Shown here: positions 29,526 through 39,515 of the stretch, piece by piece
Layout: every line of letters begins with the position of its first letter
Position numbering within the stretch: the stretch's first letter is position 1
DNA from: Ypsolopha sequella
Lineage: Eukaryota > Arthropoda > Insecta > Lepidoptera > Ypsolophidae
Direction of reading: 5' to 3'
DNA: 64,000 nucleotides
Assembly: GCA_934047225.1 (NCBI GenBank)
Contig: OW203993.1
Coordinates: 24,442,069-24,506,068, forward strand
Position numbers and translations under genes: made by a program
Notes under the pieces: model-generated
Told to the model about the DNA's origin: nothing
Database searches by the model: none
What the model saw: only the letters and a program-made list of their open reading frames with translations

Positions 29526-29999
29526 TTAAGGCGATTACCATCGCCAAATTAGCAGCTCGATATTTGTCACTACAAATATCAACGGAAACGACATTGAAAT
29601 AACGTTCATATCAGCGCGCAATGCATTGAGGCTGTTACGACGCTCGCTGCGTCCTTGAGAGGGCGAAATAGGAGAAAATTATACTTTTCACTTGGACTTG
29701 ATTACTCGATTGAATAATCTTATGTTATGTTTATATCTATAAAGTTTATTTATTTATTAAAGCATATATGAATTCAATCGGCCAAGCCACTCAGGAGCAG
29801 TAGGGAATTTGAGGTCAAAAAACACCATCCAGTAAAAAAAAAAATCATATAGAAGTTTTGGTGCTATGAAAAAGAAAAATGTTGCATATGTTGTCTAAGA
29901 GTTGATTATTCATAATACATTTTTTCATTATTTTTGGTTTGGCCATAAACGAGGAGTAGGCTTAAGAAAGTACCCATTTGGAAATAGTAAGGCCCTTAA
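29526..29999 (+). mobile_element. TTAA-flanked MITE, copy A
   Basis: It starts TTAAGGCGATTACCATCGCC and ends with ATTTGGAAATAGTAAGGCCCTTAA. The body includes AGCAGCTCGAT, TGTTACGACGC, GAGCAGTAGG and ATGTTGCATATGTTGTC. Four more copies lie in this window (31178-31879, 43097-43582, 53952-54422 and a fragment at 55855). A TTAA target is typical of piggyBac-type elements. Confidence 0.8.
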
Positions 30000-30104
30000 A
30001 GTACTCGTCAAGATGTACAACTTTCATAAAAATTCGCATTATATATTACGTATAACTAACTAGCGAAAACCTCGCAGCGTCGTCGTTCGCGTGGATCTCT
30101 CGTG

Positions 30105-30355
30105 CAGTGGCGTGCATACAACTTTTTCCGAAAAAGCAATAAGAAGGTCAAGTTTGACACTAAAAAAAATATGAAAAAATTTGAATAACATTATAAAAAA
30201 AAAGTTTGCATGAAAATGTTCACTCTGAGTAGGCAGTGCCCTAGCGTCATACAATTTTTTTTTCAAAGTGTTATATAAATTTTTTCATATTTTTTTAATT
30301 GTCAAACTTGACCTTCTGGTTGCTTTTCTGGAAAAAAGTTCTATGCACGCCACTG
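30105..30355. mobile_element. MITE with CAGTGGCGTGCAT inverted ends
   Basis: CAGTGGCGTGCATACAACTTTTT is mirrored by AAAAAGTTCTATGCACGCCACTG. It is related to 11938-12153. The ends resemble hAT-type CAG...CTG, but no 8-bp target duplication is evident. Confidence 0.75.
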
Positions 30356-30475
30356 CAGTCATGCTGATTTCATGGGAATTTCCTAAAACCCCATCTTAGC
30401 TGATGTTTACGTCAAACAAAGAATCTACAGTTTATCATGTTCTTCGGAGCAGCCGTTTGGTCAGGGCGATGATAG

Positions 30476-30628
30476 ATCAGTCAGTAAGTCAGTCAGTCAG
30501 TCCGTCAGTCAATGAGTCAGTTAGTCAGTCAGTCAGTCAGTCAGTCAGTCAGTCAGTCAGTCAGTCAGTCAGTCGGTCGGTCAGTCAGTCAGTCAGTCAG
30601 CCAGTCAGTCCTTCAGTCAGTCAGTCAG
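30476..30628. repeat. Microsatellite (CAGT)n
   Basis: It is about 150 bases of CAGT with a few substitutions (CCGT, GAGT, TTAG, CGGT, CCTT). Its frames read as Ser-Gln-Ser-Val repeats but have no coding evidence. Confidence 0.95.
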
Positions 30629-30654
30629 GTATTATTGTATATTATTGTATTATA

Positions 30655-30795
30655 TCTAAAACGTAGAAGAAAAGTAAATCTGGACGTGAGAAGCTCTGAA
30701 CTGGGATTCGAACCCGGGATAGAACTCGAAACCAGGATTCGAAACAGATATATAGCTCCTCACATCCAGATTTACTTTTCTTCTACGTTTCTATA
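30655..30795. mobile_element. Fold-back of tRNA-derived SINE sequence
   Basis: ACGTAGAAGAAAAGTAAATC is mirrored by GATTTACTTTTCTTCTACGT. Inside is GGGATTCGAACCCGGG, the reverse of a Pol III B-box (GGTTCGAATCC). The sequence AAAGTAAATCTGGA(C/T)GTGAG also flanks the tRNA-like end at 63905-64000. Confidence 0.6.
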
Positions 30796-31177
30796 CTGCA
30801 ATCATAGAATCGTAGACTTAGTTTAGTCCATGACATAATGTTAATTCGTATCTCCGAGTTTTAGAAAATTCATAAATGGCACCTACTGACATTTAAAGAG
30901 CCAAATTTGAAATGGCGAGAAGAAATGTAGCTGCTCCATATATTTTTTTCGCTATTTCAGTGTTGGTGGCTCCATGGTAAAATTTGATCATGTAGACGAC
31001 TATTTTTCGGTTTTCAGTGGCAAAAGTCCAATCAGTATTCTGTCGCTACTTCGAAATTAGAAACATAAAAAAATTGGAATTTTTTTATGAACTACATTCA
31101 TTCATTTACTCAACTACATTGCTTATCGTTCATATTTCAGAACATTACCCTGACTCTTTTATACACGATGGAAAGGG

Positions 31178-31879
31178 GCTTAGTATCGTCAAATGGGTAC
31201 TTTCTAAAACCTACTTGTCTTTTATAGTCAAAACAAAAATATTGAAAAAAAAATATGTGAATAATCAATTCTGAGACAACATATGCAACATTTTCCTTTT
31301 TCATACCACCAAAACTTCTGTATGAATAATAATTTCAACCCAATGGTGTTTTTTCGGCTTGAATTTCCTATTGCTCCTAAGCGGCTTGGTCGATTTAATT
31401 ATTTTTTTCATTGAGTAATTGATAAACTTGATAGCTATAAACTAAACATAACATAAGATAATAGATGCTAGTGATTGTTGGCACTTAGTGGAATTTACAA
31501 AACATTGTTTAAAACACACTTGTACTTATCCACATATACAGTAAATATTATTATGCCCGACCGGTTTCAATGTAAAGCATTTTCTAGAGCCTGTTAGGAG
31601 TTAGGATTTGTAAAAGGCCCTACAAAAAGCTTTACAGCGAAACCGGTCGGGCATAATAAACTTAAGTTAATAAACTATAAGTACAAGTGTTTTTTAAACA
31701 ATGATAACATAAGAATACTCAAGTGAACAGGCACGTCTTGAAAAGTATTGTTTTCTCCTATTTCGTCCTATCAAGGACGCAGCGAGCGTCGTAACAGCCA
31801 CTATGCATTGCGCGCTGATATGAACGTTATTTCGTTAAAAAACATCGAGCTGCTTAATTGGCGACACTAATCACCTTAA
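31178..31879 (-). mobile_element. TTAA-flanked MITE, copy B, with nested insertion
   Basis: This is the reverse of copy A, ending ...AATTGGCGACACTAATCACCTTAA. It is longer than its relatives because about 245 bases (31459-31703) are inserted. ATAACATAAGA flanks the insert on both sides (31448-31458 and 31704-31714). Confidence 0.75.
31459..31703. mobile_element. Inverted-repeat element nested in a MITE
   Basis: CATTGTTTAAAACACACTTG and ATTATGCCCGACCGGTTTC are mirrored by GAAACCGGTCGGGCATAAT and AAGTGTTTTTTAAACAATG. The 11-base direct repeat at its borders looks like a target duplication. The exact left border is uncertain. Confidence 0.6.
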
Positions 31880-32024
31880 GATGAAGTTGCGGAAGCCGGA
31901 AACTGGCGAAAGTACTCGTCCATACAAAAACTTTTCGTAAAAAAAATTGGAAGTCGAGAAAAAGAACCAGCTGTTTCATACATTTTATTCGGGTAGCTAT
32001 GAAACTTTTCTGTGGAACAGCAGA

Positions 32025-32380
32025 TTTTTTTCAACCGTTTTATTATATATATATACAGATTCTTACGAATATTAAAGTATTGGTAGTACTTGGTGCCCAC
32101 TACGGAGCCGGGCTAAACAGACAACACTGACCGACAGACAGACCCTTCTCTACCTTCACCAGATGAGAGCAAAAAGGTAGGTAAATTAAGTAGATTAAGA
32201 AAATAGGTTAAGTTTGTCAATTTATTGTTAACTCTATTTTATTTATGATATTATTCCATATTCGACTGACGACGATCCCAAGTGGGTCGAAATATATATC
32301 CAAAATTTTCTTTTTTATTAAATTTCTACTTTAATATTCGTAAGAATCTGGATATATATATAATAAAACGGTTAAAAAAA
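32025..32380. mobile_element. Inverted-repeat element containing a hammerhead-like motif
   Basis: AACCGTTTTATTATATATAT...AGATTCTTACGAATATTAAAGTA on the left is mirrored by TACTTTAATATTCGTAAGAATCT...TAATAAAACGGTT on the right. The motif at 32258-32306 lies between the arms. Confidence 0.7.
32258..32306 (+). ncRNA. Hammerhead-ribozyme-like motif, copy 3
   Basis: The order is ATATTCGA, CTGACGA (fits CTGANGA), one extra C, GATCCC-AAGT-GGGTC hairpin with a bulged T, GAA, ATATAT, A, then TCCAAAAT. The stem I strands match at only about six of eight positions, so this copy looks decayed. Confidence 0.4.
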
Positions 32381-33284
32381 GTTTTTTTTTTAGCGATTCG
32401 ATGTTTTTCTCCATAGTAAAAGTTGTTCGTATGGACCATTACTATCGCCAGTTTCCGGCACCCGCGAATTCATCTTAACAGTATAGGTAATAGAGCTACG
32501 ATCTATCACAAAAAGTATTAATCATGTTTTATCCTCAAGTTTCATTAAATTCGATAAAACTTATTAAGGAGCTGCACTATGCTAAAATTCAATCCTGCTT
32601 TAACGCGTTTGATTTTTAACTCTCTATCCTGTCCTAATCAGATGCCGCCTACGCAAAACTTATTTTGAAATCGTGTCTACATTATGAAATAAACCATATT
32701 AATTTCTTTATGTAATAAAGATGGTTTTTTCTCGTTATTATCTGCTTGTATTGGTTTCGTTTCAGTCGGTTTTGAAACATGGAAACTGAATCGCTTTTTC
32801 CGTGAAATTCATGCTTTTTTAAAAGTAATATAAGTAATAGAAGATTGGAAGTATGGTTATTTATAAAGTGTAATTAATAATCGCCTTGAGTCACAAAACA
32901 AGCTATATTTTTTTCAAATTTTTACCGTCTACATTGACGGAACTGAATCCAACACAAAACTGATGTTTAGCATTGTGGAGCCCCTTAAGTAATAAAAACA
33001 AACAAAATCATTAAAAACAAACAATAAAACACTTCGCAATCTCTAATCCCACTCAAGGGTCGAACTTATACAGTACACCCTCCCCCAAATACCATTTCAT
33101 ATTTTGATTATGATATCAATGTCACCGCTCCGAAATTATATATTTTTTATATTCTTTTGTACGATAATACCGATATTAACCCATTAAGAGTCGCGTGCCG
33201 ATATAATACAATATTTTATACGAATGCACTTATTGTTATAAACGTTAGTTTTTTAATTGTGTGAGAAAAGCGTTTTGGCACAGA
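32381..33284. other. AT-rich intergenic DNA
   Basis: I see nothing coding and no repeat that I can connect to others. Confidence 0.4.
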
Positions 33285-33462
33285 ATGGACTCTAGGGTGT
33301 TGTTTGGATGTTTGATTTGTGTTTTTGTTCATTACTTTTATTGTATAGCAACAACCCTTAATGGAAGAAGGAATATGTCTACAAAACAGAAGTGCATAGA
33401 AAACTTTTTGCTAATATTGAAATCTAAAAAAGACTACTTTTTATTGTCATTGAATGTTAATG
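33285..33462 (+). CDS. Possible first coding exon with signal peptide
   Basis: The ATG at 33285 opens MDSRVLFGCLICVFVHYFYC, then I-A-T-T: a charged start and a hydrophobic core of about 15 residues, like a secretory signal. It continues with a Lys/Asn-rich stretch to LSLNVN and a good donor, AATG|GTACGT, at 33463. Read through, the frame stops at 33521 inside the minisatellite. No second exon was found, so this could be chance. Confidence 0.3.
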
Positions 33463-33485
33463 GTACGTCAGCTACTACGAAACAA

Positions 33486-34407
33486 AGCCAGTGGCCCAGT
33501 GCTACGATACGACACCAGTGACCTAATGCTACGTCAACTGCTACGATACAACGCCAGTGACCCAGTGCTACGTCAACTGTTACGATACGAAACCAGTGGC
33601 TCAGTGCTATGTTAACTGCTACGACACAACGCCAGTGGCCCATTTCTACGTCAACTGCTGCGATAGAACGTCAGTGACCCAGTATTACGTCAACTGCTAC
33701 GATACAACGCCAGTGACCCAGTGCTACGTCAACTGTTACGATACGAAACCAGTGGCTCAGTGCTATGTTAACTGCTACGACACAACGCCAGTGGCCCATT
33801 TCTACGTCAACTGCTGCGATAGAACGTCAGTGACCCAGTATTACGTCAACTGCTACAATACAACGCCAGTGACACAGTGCTACGTCAACTGCTACGAAAC
33901 AAAGCCAGTGGCCCAGCACCAGTGGCCCAGTGCTACGTCAACTGTTACGATACGAAACCAGTGGCTCAGTGCTATGTTAACTGCTACGATACAACGCCAG
34001 TGGCCCATTGCTACGTCAACTGCTACGATAGAGCGCCAGTGGCCCATTGCTACGTCAACTGCTACGATAGAACGCCAGTGGCCCATTGCTACGTCAACTG
34101 CTACGATAGAGCGCCAGTGGCCCATTGCTACGTCAACTGCTACGATAGAACGCCAGTGACCCATTGCTACGTCAACTGCTACGATAGAACGCCAGTGGCC
34201 CATTGCTACGTCAACTGCTACGATAGAACGCCAGTGGCCCATTGCTACGTCAACTGCTACGATAGAACGCCAGTGGCCCATTGCTACGTCAACTGCTACG
34301 ATAGAACGCCAGTGGCCCATTGCTACGTCAACTGCTACGATAGAACGCCAGTGGCCCATTGCTACGTCAACTACTACTAGAATATAATGCCAGTGGCCCA
34401 GTGCTAC
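33486..34407. repeat. 39-bp minisatellite with a 156-bp higher-order repeat
   Basis: The unit is about CCCATTGCTACGTCAACTGC followed by TACGATAGAACGCCAGTGG, roughly 23 copies. The first part is organised as 4 x 39 = 156-bp blocks (the TGTTACGATACGAAACC variant starts at 33568 and again at 33724). The last part is nearly homogeneous. Because 39 is a multiple of 3, long frames stay open on both strands; I do not call them genes. Confidence 0.93.
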
Positions 34408-35890
34408 CAAATGTGTACAATATCGATGAGTACTTATTAACCTAAATAGGTAGGTTAAAGTATTAAGTGGATCCGTGCCACGATCTTGACTACGATCTAT
34501 TGATTTACAAATTTTAGACTTATAACTAAAAATATCGTCTATTTTTTCAAAGTTTCACACTCATTTTATCAATAAGCTCATTTGTCATCCCCAAACAACA
34601 CTTATCCCGGCAGTCATCACTGTCACGTTAAAAACAGCGACTCATCTCTGCAGCAGCCATCTTCATATTTGTCCTAATTACCGATGCTCACCCGTCAACG
34701 TCCGAGCAACGACTGGCGACGCAGCCGTCTGTCACGTGACCGCCACGCGGCTCGGATTAACGCGATTGGTCACAACGTGTGCCCACGCGCAGCTTTGACG
34801 TCTCTATCGGCACATTCGTCGCACTTTGTGCAGTAATGAGGTATGACATTGCTTTTCATTTGTTTGAATTGGTATGGGAAGTAGTGTAATTGTTGGTGTA
34901 TAATTAGGTTGGATATTAGTGACAGTTATGCAAAGAAAGTTGTTTTTTTTACACATTTTTAGGAAGTATCATTTATAAATACTAGAAAACTAGCAACTAG
35001 CGCATAATATGATAGCAGGCATGCTGCATTCATTTGTGAAAATAACCAATACGGAAAGTTCAGAACAAAATATAATAATTTGTGGTAGGATGCATTTTAT
35101 GCAAGGGCATATAATATTTTTTCGGTAGCAGGTCTACATAGTCAAAAATCTTTGGTCAAAACTGGCTACAATGCGTAGCAAAATCCGTTAATACAATGAG
35201 TCTACATGATCTACCCGTATTTATCACTAATCTCTACAAGAGATTCTACAAAAACCTTGTAAATCAATAACCATTATCAAACTACGAACTCAACCAAAAA
35301 TTTAATTCAATATTTCGAAATACAACATAGAGCCTGGCACAGATTGCTCAGCCTGCATCCCACGCATGGGCAGAGAGGCAAATTGTTTCCTAACCTGATT
35401 ACTACTGGCTTGTAGTTCGACATTGTCTTTGCCCCCCTTTCGGCCCCATATTGCCCCCCTGTGGCGCTGCGAAACCACTACATTTCTATATAAATTCATT
35501 ATAAGAGAGGGGATCGCGATGCGTTTTTCGTAATTCGATTGTGGCTTGAAATGGATTTTTTATTTGTCAAGATTATAATTGAAATACTCGAGGCCAAAAT
35601 CTTTTTGTAGGAATTAGAAAATCAAGGAGCTAGAGAATATATCTGTAGTGTTTGTTCCAGATGAGGATAGCGCTGATTTCCGTGATAGTGAGTAAAACTA
35701 ATACATTTTTCAGTGTTTTGTAAAAAACGATAATATTGTGGAGTCATGAAATTGCTGATTGTAGCAATAAGTAATTGCGCACGACTTATGGCAAGGCACG
35801 TAGCCTCGCCAGTTCTTTTCCCGACTTTGTGTAGTATCAACGTGTTTTCTGAATATATAGAATTAAATGAGACTTGAGGATAATTCATGA
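34408..35890. other. Intergenic DNA with a CpG-rich promoter-like patch
   Basis: Apart from 34610-34840 I see only AT-rich DNA and, at about 35310-35500, a GC-richer stretch that looks like an old retroelement piece (minus strand, AAGGGGGGCAAAGACAATGT). Confidence 0.45.
34610..34840 (+). promoter_or_regulatory. GC/CpG-rich promoter-like region
   Basis: It contains GTCACGTGACC (E-box), GCGATTGGTCA (inverted CCAAT context), TGACGTCTC (CRE-like) and many CpGs in otherwise AT-rich DNA. It is followed by TTTGTGCAGTAATGAG|GTATGA, which could be an initiator and a 5' splice site. No downstream coding exon was identified. Confidence 0.35.
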
Positions 35891-35892
35891 TT

Positions 35893-36026
35893 TTTATAAA
35901 AAGGGCTCACCTCAATACGTGCTATGATCGGGAAAGCCAACCAGTTTCAGCAGATCTAAATCTAAATCTGCTGAAACTGATCGGCTTTCCCGATCATAAC
36001 ACCTATTGAGGTGAGCCGTTTTTATA
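35893..36026. mobile_element. Fold-back element, nearly perfect 60-bp arms
   Basis: AAAAAGGGCTCACCTCAATA...GATCGGGAAAGCC...CAGTTTCAGCAGAT is mirrored by ATCTGCTGAAACTG...GGCTTTCCCGATC...TATTGAGGTGAGCCGTTTTT. The loop is only a few bases. It is flanked by TTTTTATA-like sequence on both sides. Confidence 0.85.
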
Positions 36027-36117
36027 TAAATAAACGATAATATTGTTATTTAAAAAATATCACTACATTGTATTGAAAAATAAAGCCTCTTAACGACGGC
36101 TCCACCCGCGATGAAAG

Positions 36118-36668
36118 AATAACAAACTTGAACATCCTAAATAACAAACTGGAACATCCTAAATAACAAACTGGAACATCCTTAATAACAAACTGGAACA
36201 TCCTGAATAACAAACTGGAACATCCTAAATAACAAACTGGAACATCCTAAATAACAAACTGGAACATCCTAAATAACAAACTGGAACATCCTGAATAACA
36301 AACTGGAACATCCTGAATAACAAACTGGAACATCCTAAATAACAAACTGGAACATCCTGAATAACAAACTGGAACATCCTGAATAACAAACTGGAACATC
36401 CTGAATAACAAACTGGAACATCCTGAATAACAAACTTGAACATCCTAAATAACAAACTGGAACATCCTAAATAACAGACTGGAACATCCTGAATAACAAA
36501 CTGGAACATCCTGAATAACAAACTGGAACATCCTAAATAACAAACTGGAACATCCTGAATAACAAACTGGAACATCCTGAATAACAAACTGGAACATCCT
36601 GAATAACAAACTGGAACATCCTGAATAACAAACTGGAACATCCTGAATAACAAACTGAAACATCTTAA
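36118..36668. repeat. 22-bp minisatellite
   Basis: About 25 copies of AATAACAAACTGGAACATCCT(A/G)A occur. Units differ mainly at one A/G site, with one GACTGG variant. Minus-strand frames through it are long only because no unit contains a stop in those frames. Confidence 0.95.
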
Positions 36669-37914
36669 AGCATTATGATGATGATGATGTATTGTACAAG
36701 TCGCAGGTAACTTGTCAAAGCCGTGAAATAATAATTTTAGTAGGTTATAGGTTGGATTCTAAAAAAAATAGATTATAATAAATATATTTTTGTATAAATA
36801 TATATTATGTATGTATGTATCAGCTATAGTATCAGTAAGTTTATTAGTCTGTAAGATGTATCCAAAACACGATCTGGACTACGATCTAATGTTTTTATCG
36901 ATAACGATAATTAACTTGCTGGGTGCTCTCCAGCACGACGGCAGCGACCTTGACAATTTTTTTTATTGAGTTTAGTTCATAATACACTAGCTTTTGCCCG
37001 CGTCTTCGCCCGTGCTTATTTCGTTTGCATTTTCCCGGAATAAAAAGTAGCCTATGTCACTCTCCGACCCATAAACTATCTCTATGTACAAAATCAGGTC
37101 GACCCGTTGCTCCGTTGCTGCGTGAAAGAAGGACAAACAAACAAACACACTTTCGCATTTATAATAGGGGTACGGATTCATTTTTAGGTCTTTCGTTTAA
37201 GTTTATAGGATTATTAAGTTTTAACTTTAGGTAAATTATATATATTTTTTGTTATGTGTTTACTTATTGTGGTTAAATAAAATGTCCAACTAATAGGGTC
37301 GAGTTTGGTAAAAATGTATTGAAATATTTTTATTTAATGGTATTGTTTTATCACAAATATTCTTAGAGAATTTTAACATAATTATACAAATACTTAAACA
37401 AACTAAACTAAAAATAGACAGGACCTTAAAATAAACCGACTATATAAACAAAATTAACTTACAAATAAAACCCTAACTATCAAAAATTGGTAAAAAGGTA
37501 GTAAAAAAAATTTTTATAAATCTACAATTATGTAAATAAAAATTTCACTCCCTGTACTTAATAAATGAAAAAAAATAGTTAATAATATACAAATATGTAT
37601 ACATACGTACCTACTTATGGCAATTCTAATTATCAGTCCATTCCTAACCTTGTCAATCCTCATACAACACTGAGACGGAAAACAAGTAACAAAAGAGACA
37701 GATCCTCTCAAAATTAAATTGTACAATTCATACAGATTATAATTACCTCCACCCTCACGCTAGCTCACGAGGGAGCCGAGCAGAAGGGAGCGAGCAATAA
37801 GTGCATCTACCTAATTTGATTTTTATTTTGATCTCGTTTGTTCGTCCGTTTGATTGTACCCAGCTCGGGGCGGCGGCTACTTCACCAATATTATGTACTC
37901 ACTTCTAATTTATA
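36669..37914. other. Dispersed repeat and AT-rich DNA
   Basis: At 36975-37180 is a repeat of a kind frequent in moth and butterfly genomes (CTAGCTTTTGCCCGCG ... AAGGACAAACAAACAAACAC ... TCGCATTTATAATA). The rest shows no supported feature. Confidence 0.45.
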
Positions 37915-38700
37915 ATCTTAAATTGTAGTGGAATAGTTGATGCCGGGTTCGACTGTGGAGGTACCACAATCTTACTCGCAAACCTCTCCGAAGTTATTTG
38001 TGGTAGAGTAAGAAGACAGCTCTCAAACAGGCACAACCAGGTGGCTCACCATGCCTGGGACCGATCGATGTCGGCATATACCTACATACATATAAACATA
38101 CATATACAGTACCCTCTCTCTAATCCGCCACCAAAAAATCCGGACTACCGGCGGATTACCGAAAACGGCGGATTTTAATGTACAGGAACATTAAATTGAG
38201 GAAAACAACAAAAAAACATAGTAATTTTGTATTAGTACTTATGAAGGTAAATACATATGTACATTTGTATTAAAATTTAAAAATGAACTGACACATTAAC
38301 CGATTACTCAGGTTTTGAAAAATACTGCTCTAATTTGGCTTGTTTTTTACCAGAATAAATCTTCGTAATAACATGATTACAGAGAGACATCGACTTGCAA
38401 AAAATGGGCGGATTATAGTAGTTGTCGGATTATCAAGCGGCGGACTAGCGAGAGAGTACTGTACTCACGCCTGTATCCCACTGATACGATCCTGACACAC
38501 CTCTTTCATCCGGTATATTTTTCCCCAACTGTTAGCCCTTATATAAAACAGACTAGTGACGGACAGCGGCGTCAATGGTGCGAGGGTTTCGGCACCAAGC
38601 TCACCTCCCGCCTGCCCAGCGTGTGTGAGAATGGTCATTTCTTCCTGGAACACCCCCAAGAATGGTGAAATCTTGAAAAGGCAGCAGTGGCCGAACCAGG
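37915..38700 (+). mobile_element. SINE-like element with RTE-type tail, copy 3, interrupted
   Basis: The head (GATGCCGGGTTCGACTGTGG, with a B-box-like GGTTCGA) and the tail part (GACGGACAGCGGCGTCAATG ... GGCAGCAGTGG) are separated by unrelated DNA that includes the element at 38107-38461. Confidence 0.65.
38107..38461. mobile_element. pogo/Tigger-like MITE
   Basis: CAGTACCCTCTCTCTAATCC and CCG are mirrored by CGGACTAGCGAGAGAGTACTG, with TA on each side. CAGTA...TCCGC ends and a TA duplication are typical of pogo-group elements. It has no transposase. Confidence 0.75.
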
Positions 38701-38730
38701 CTGTTGGATAGATGGAATTTATAATCTAAG

Positions 38731-39003
38731 ACCGCCTCTGTGGCCGAGTGGTAGAGCTCTCGCCTGCTAACATAGAGGTCGTGGGTTCAACCCCCGCAGT
38801 GCGCATTTGTTTGTGTCTGTTTGCGTACTTCAGAAAGGAAGTTAAACTGTTGGTCCATTTGTATCCGACGGCGATAAGGCTCACCACCCATCACGTTTTG
38901 GTCATCGGTGAAAAGCGAGTGTACCAAGTGTGGACTGTAACTTGTACTTGGGAACCACTGACCACCTCGGGGATTCATGTCGTAGGAATATGTTGTGTTC
39001 TCA
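38731..39003 (+). mobile_element. tRNA-Ser-derived SINE
   Basis: The head GTGGCCGAGTGGTAGAGC fits an A box, and GGGTTCAACCC fits a B box. Between them CTGCTAA resembles a Ser(GCU) anticodon loop. The acceptor stem does not close and a body of about 200 bases follows, so this is a SINE rather than a tRNA gene. It abuts the next SINE. Confidence 0.7.
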
Positions 39004-39004
39004 T

Positions 39005-39297
39005 TTCCATCCATCAGTCTAGTTCGTCCACTGCTGGACATAAGCCTATCCAGGACTTTGCCACCCCCGGCGGTCATCCTGGAAGGCCTGCCCATACTCA
39101 CACACGCTGGGCAGGCGGGTTGGTGAGCGCGGTGCCTGAGCCCTCGCACGAGTGACGCCGCTGTCCGTCACCAGTCGCCCACCAGTCGCCAGTACCGCCA
39201 TCCATCGGTTCCAGGCATGGTGGGCCTCCTGGTTTTTGCCTGTGAGCCGTCCTCTTACTCTCCCCCGAATTACTTTGAGGGGGTCTCCAAGTTCTCA
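39005..39297 (-). mobile_element. SINE-like element with RTE-type tail, copy 4
   Basis: CCATCCATCAG...CTAGTTCGTCCACTGCTGGA and the same body as copy 1 run through CTCTCCCCCGAATTACTTTG. Confidence 0.75.
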
Positions 39298-39379
39298 TTT
39301 ATAAAAGGTAAATATCGAAGCCTTGGTCTAAGTCATTGTAAACCGATATTACTGACCTTGTCCTGTATGTAAATTATGT

Positions 39380-39515
39380 GGTAGTTCAGACAGGCCGACT
39401 CTCAATCTTGAGACCCAGGTTCAAATCCTGTCGGTCGAGTTTTTCATACTCTATGTGCATAGTATGAAAGGTAAACATTGGTGTCGATTCGGGGTGGCAC
39501 ATCTTAACTTATTTG
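39380..39515 (+). mobile_element. tRNA-like SINE fragment
   Basis: TGTGGTAGTTCAGACAGGCC is followed by CAGGTTCAAATCCTGTC, a perfect B box (GGTTCAAATCC) with a pairing T-arm. No complete cloverleaf forms. The trailing GTGTCGATTCGGGGTGG also appears near 5063. Confidence 0.5.

Noticed and set aside
30403..30666. Ser-Gln-Ser-Val repeat protein
   Set aside because: It is a translation of a (CAGT)n microsatellite.
31503..31703. A hammerhead ribozyme in the GAAACCGGTC-containing hairpin
   Set aside because: GAA-ACCGGU-C resembles the 3' half of the motif, but no CTGANGA core lies in the right place on either strand.
33557..34410. Long Cys/Tyr/Asn- or Trp-rich proteins on either strand
   Set aside because: They are produced by a 39-bp repeat whose unit has no stop in several frames. 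Three different frames are equally open, and there is no start context or splice support.
35622..35690. Zinc-knuckle-like scrap (REYICSVCSR) on the plus strand
   Set aside because: Only 17 codons before a stop and no flanking support.
36225..36663. Repetitive Phe/Val/Cys protein on the minus strand
   Set aside because: It is a by-product of the 22-bp minisatellite. The array is also not CRISPR: units abut with no spacers and this is eukaryotic DNA.
38731..38800. Functional tRNA-Ser gene
   Set aside because: The A and B boxes are good, but the acceptor stem does not pair and a SINE body follows; a fragment of the same body occurs at 7443.
38748..39298. Open frames of 66-135 codons over the SINE cluster
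   Set aside because: They are composed entirely of SINE sequence, which is GC-rich and therefore poor in stops.
39380..39450. Functional tRNA gene
   Set aside because: Only the B box and T-arm are convincing; no cloverleaf closes.
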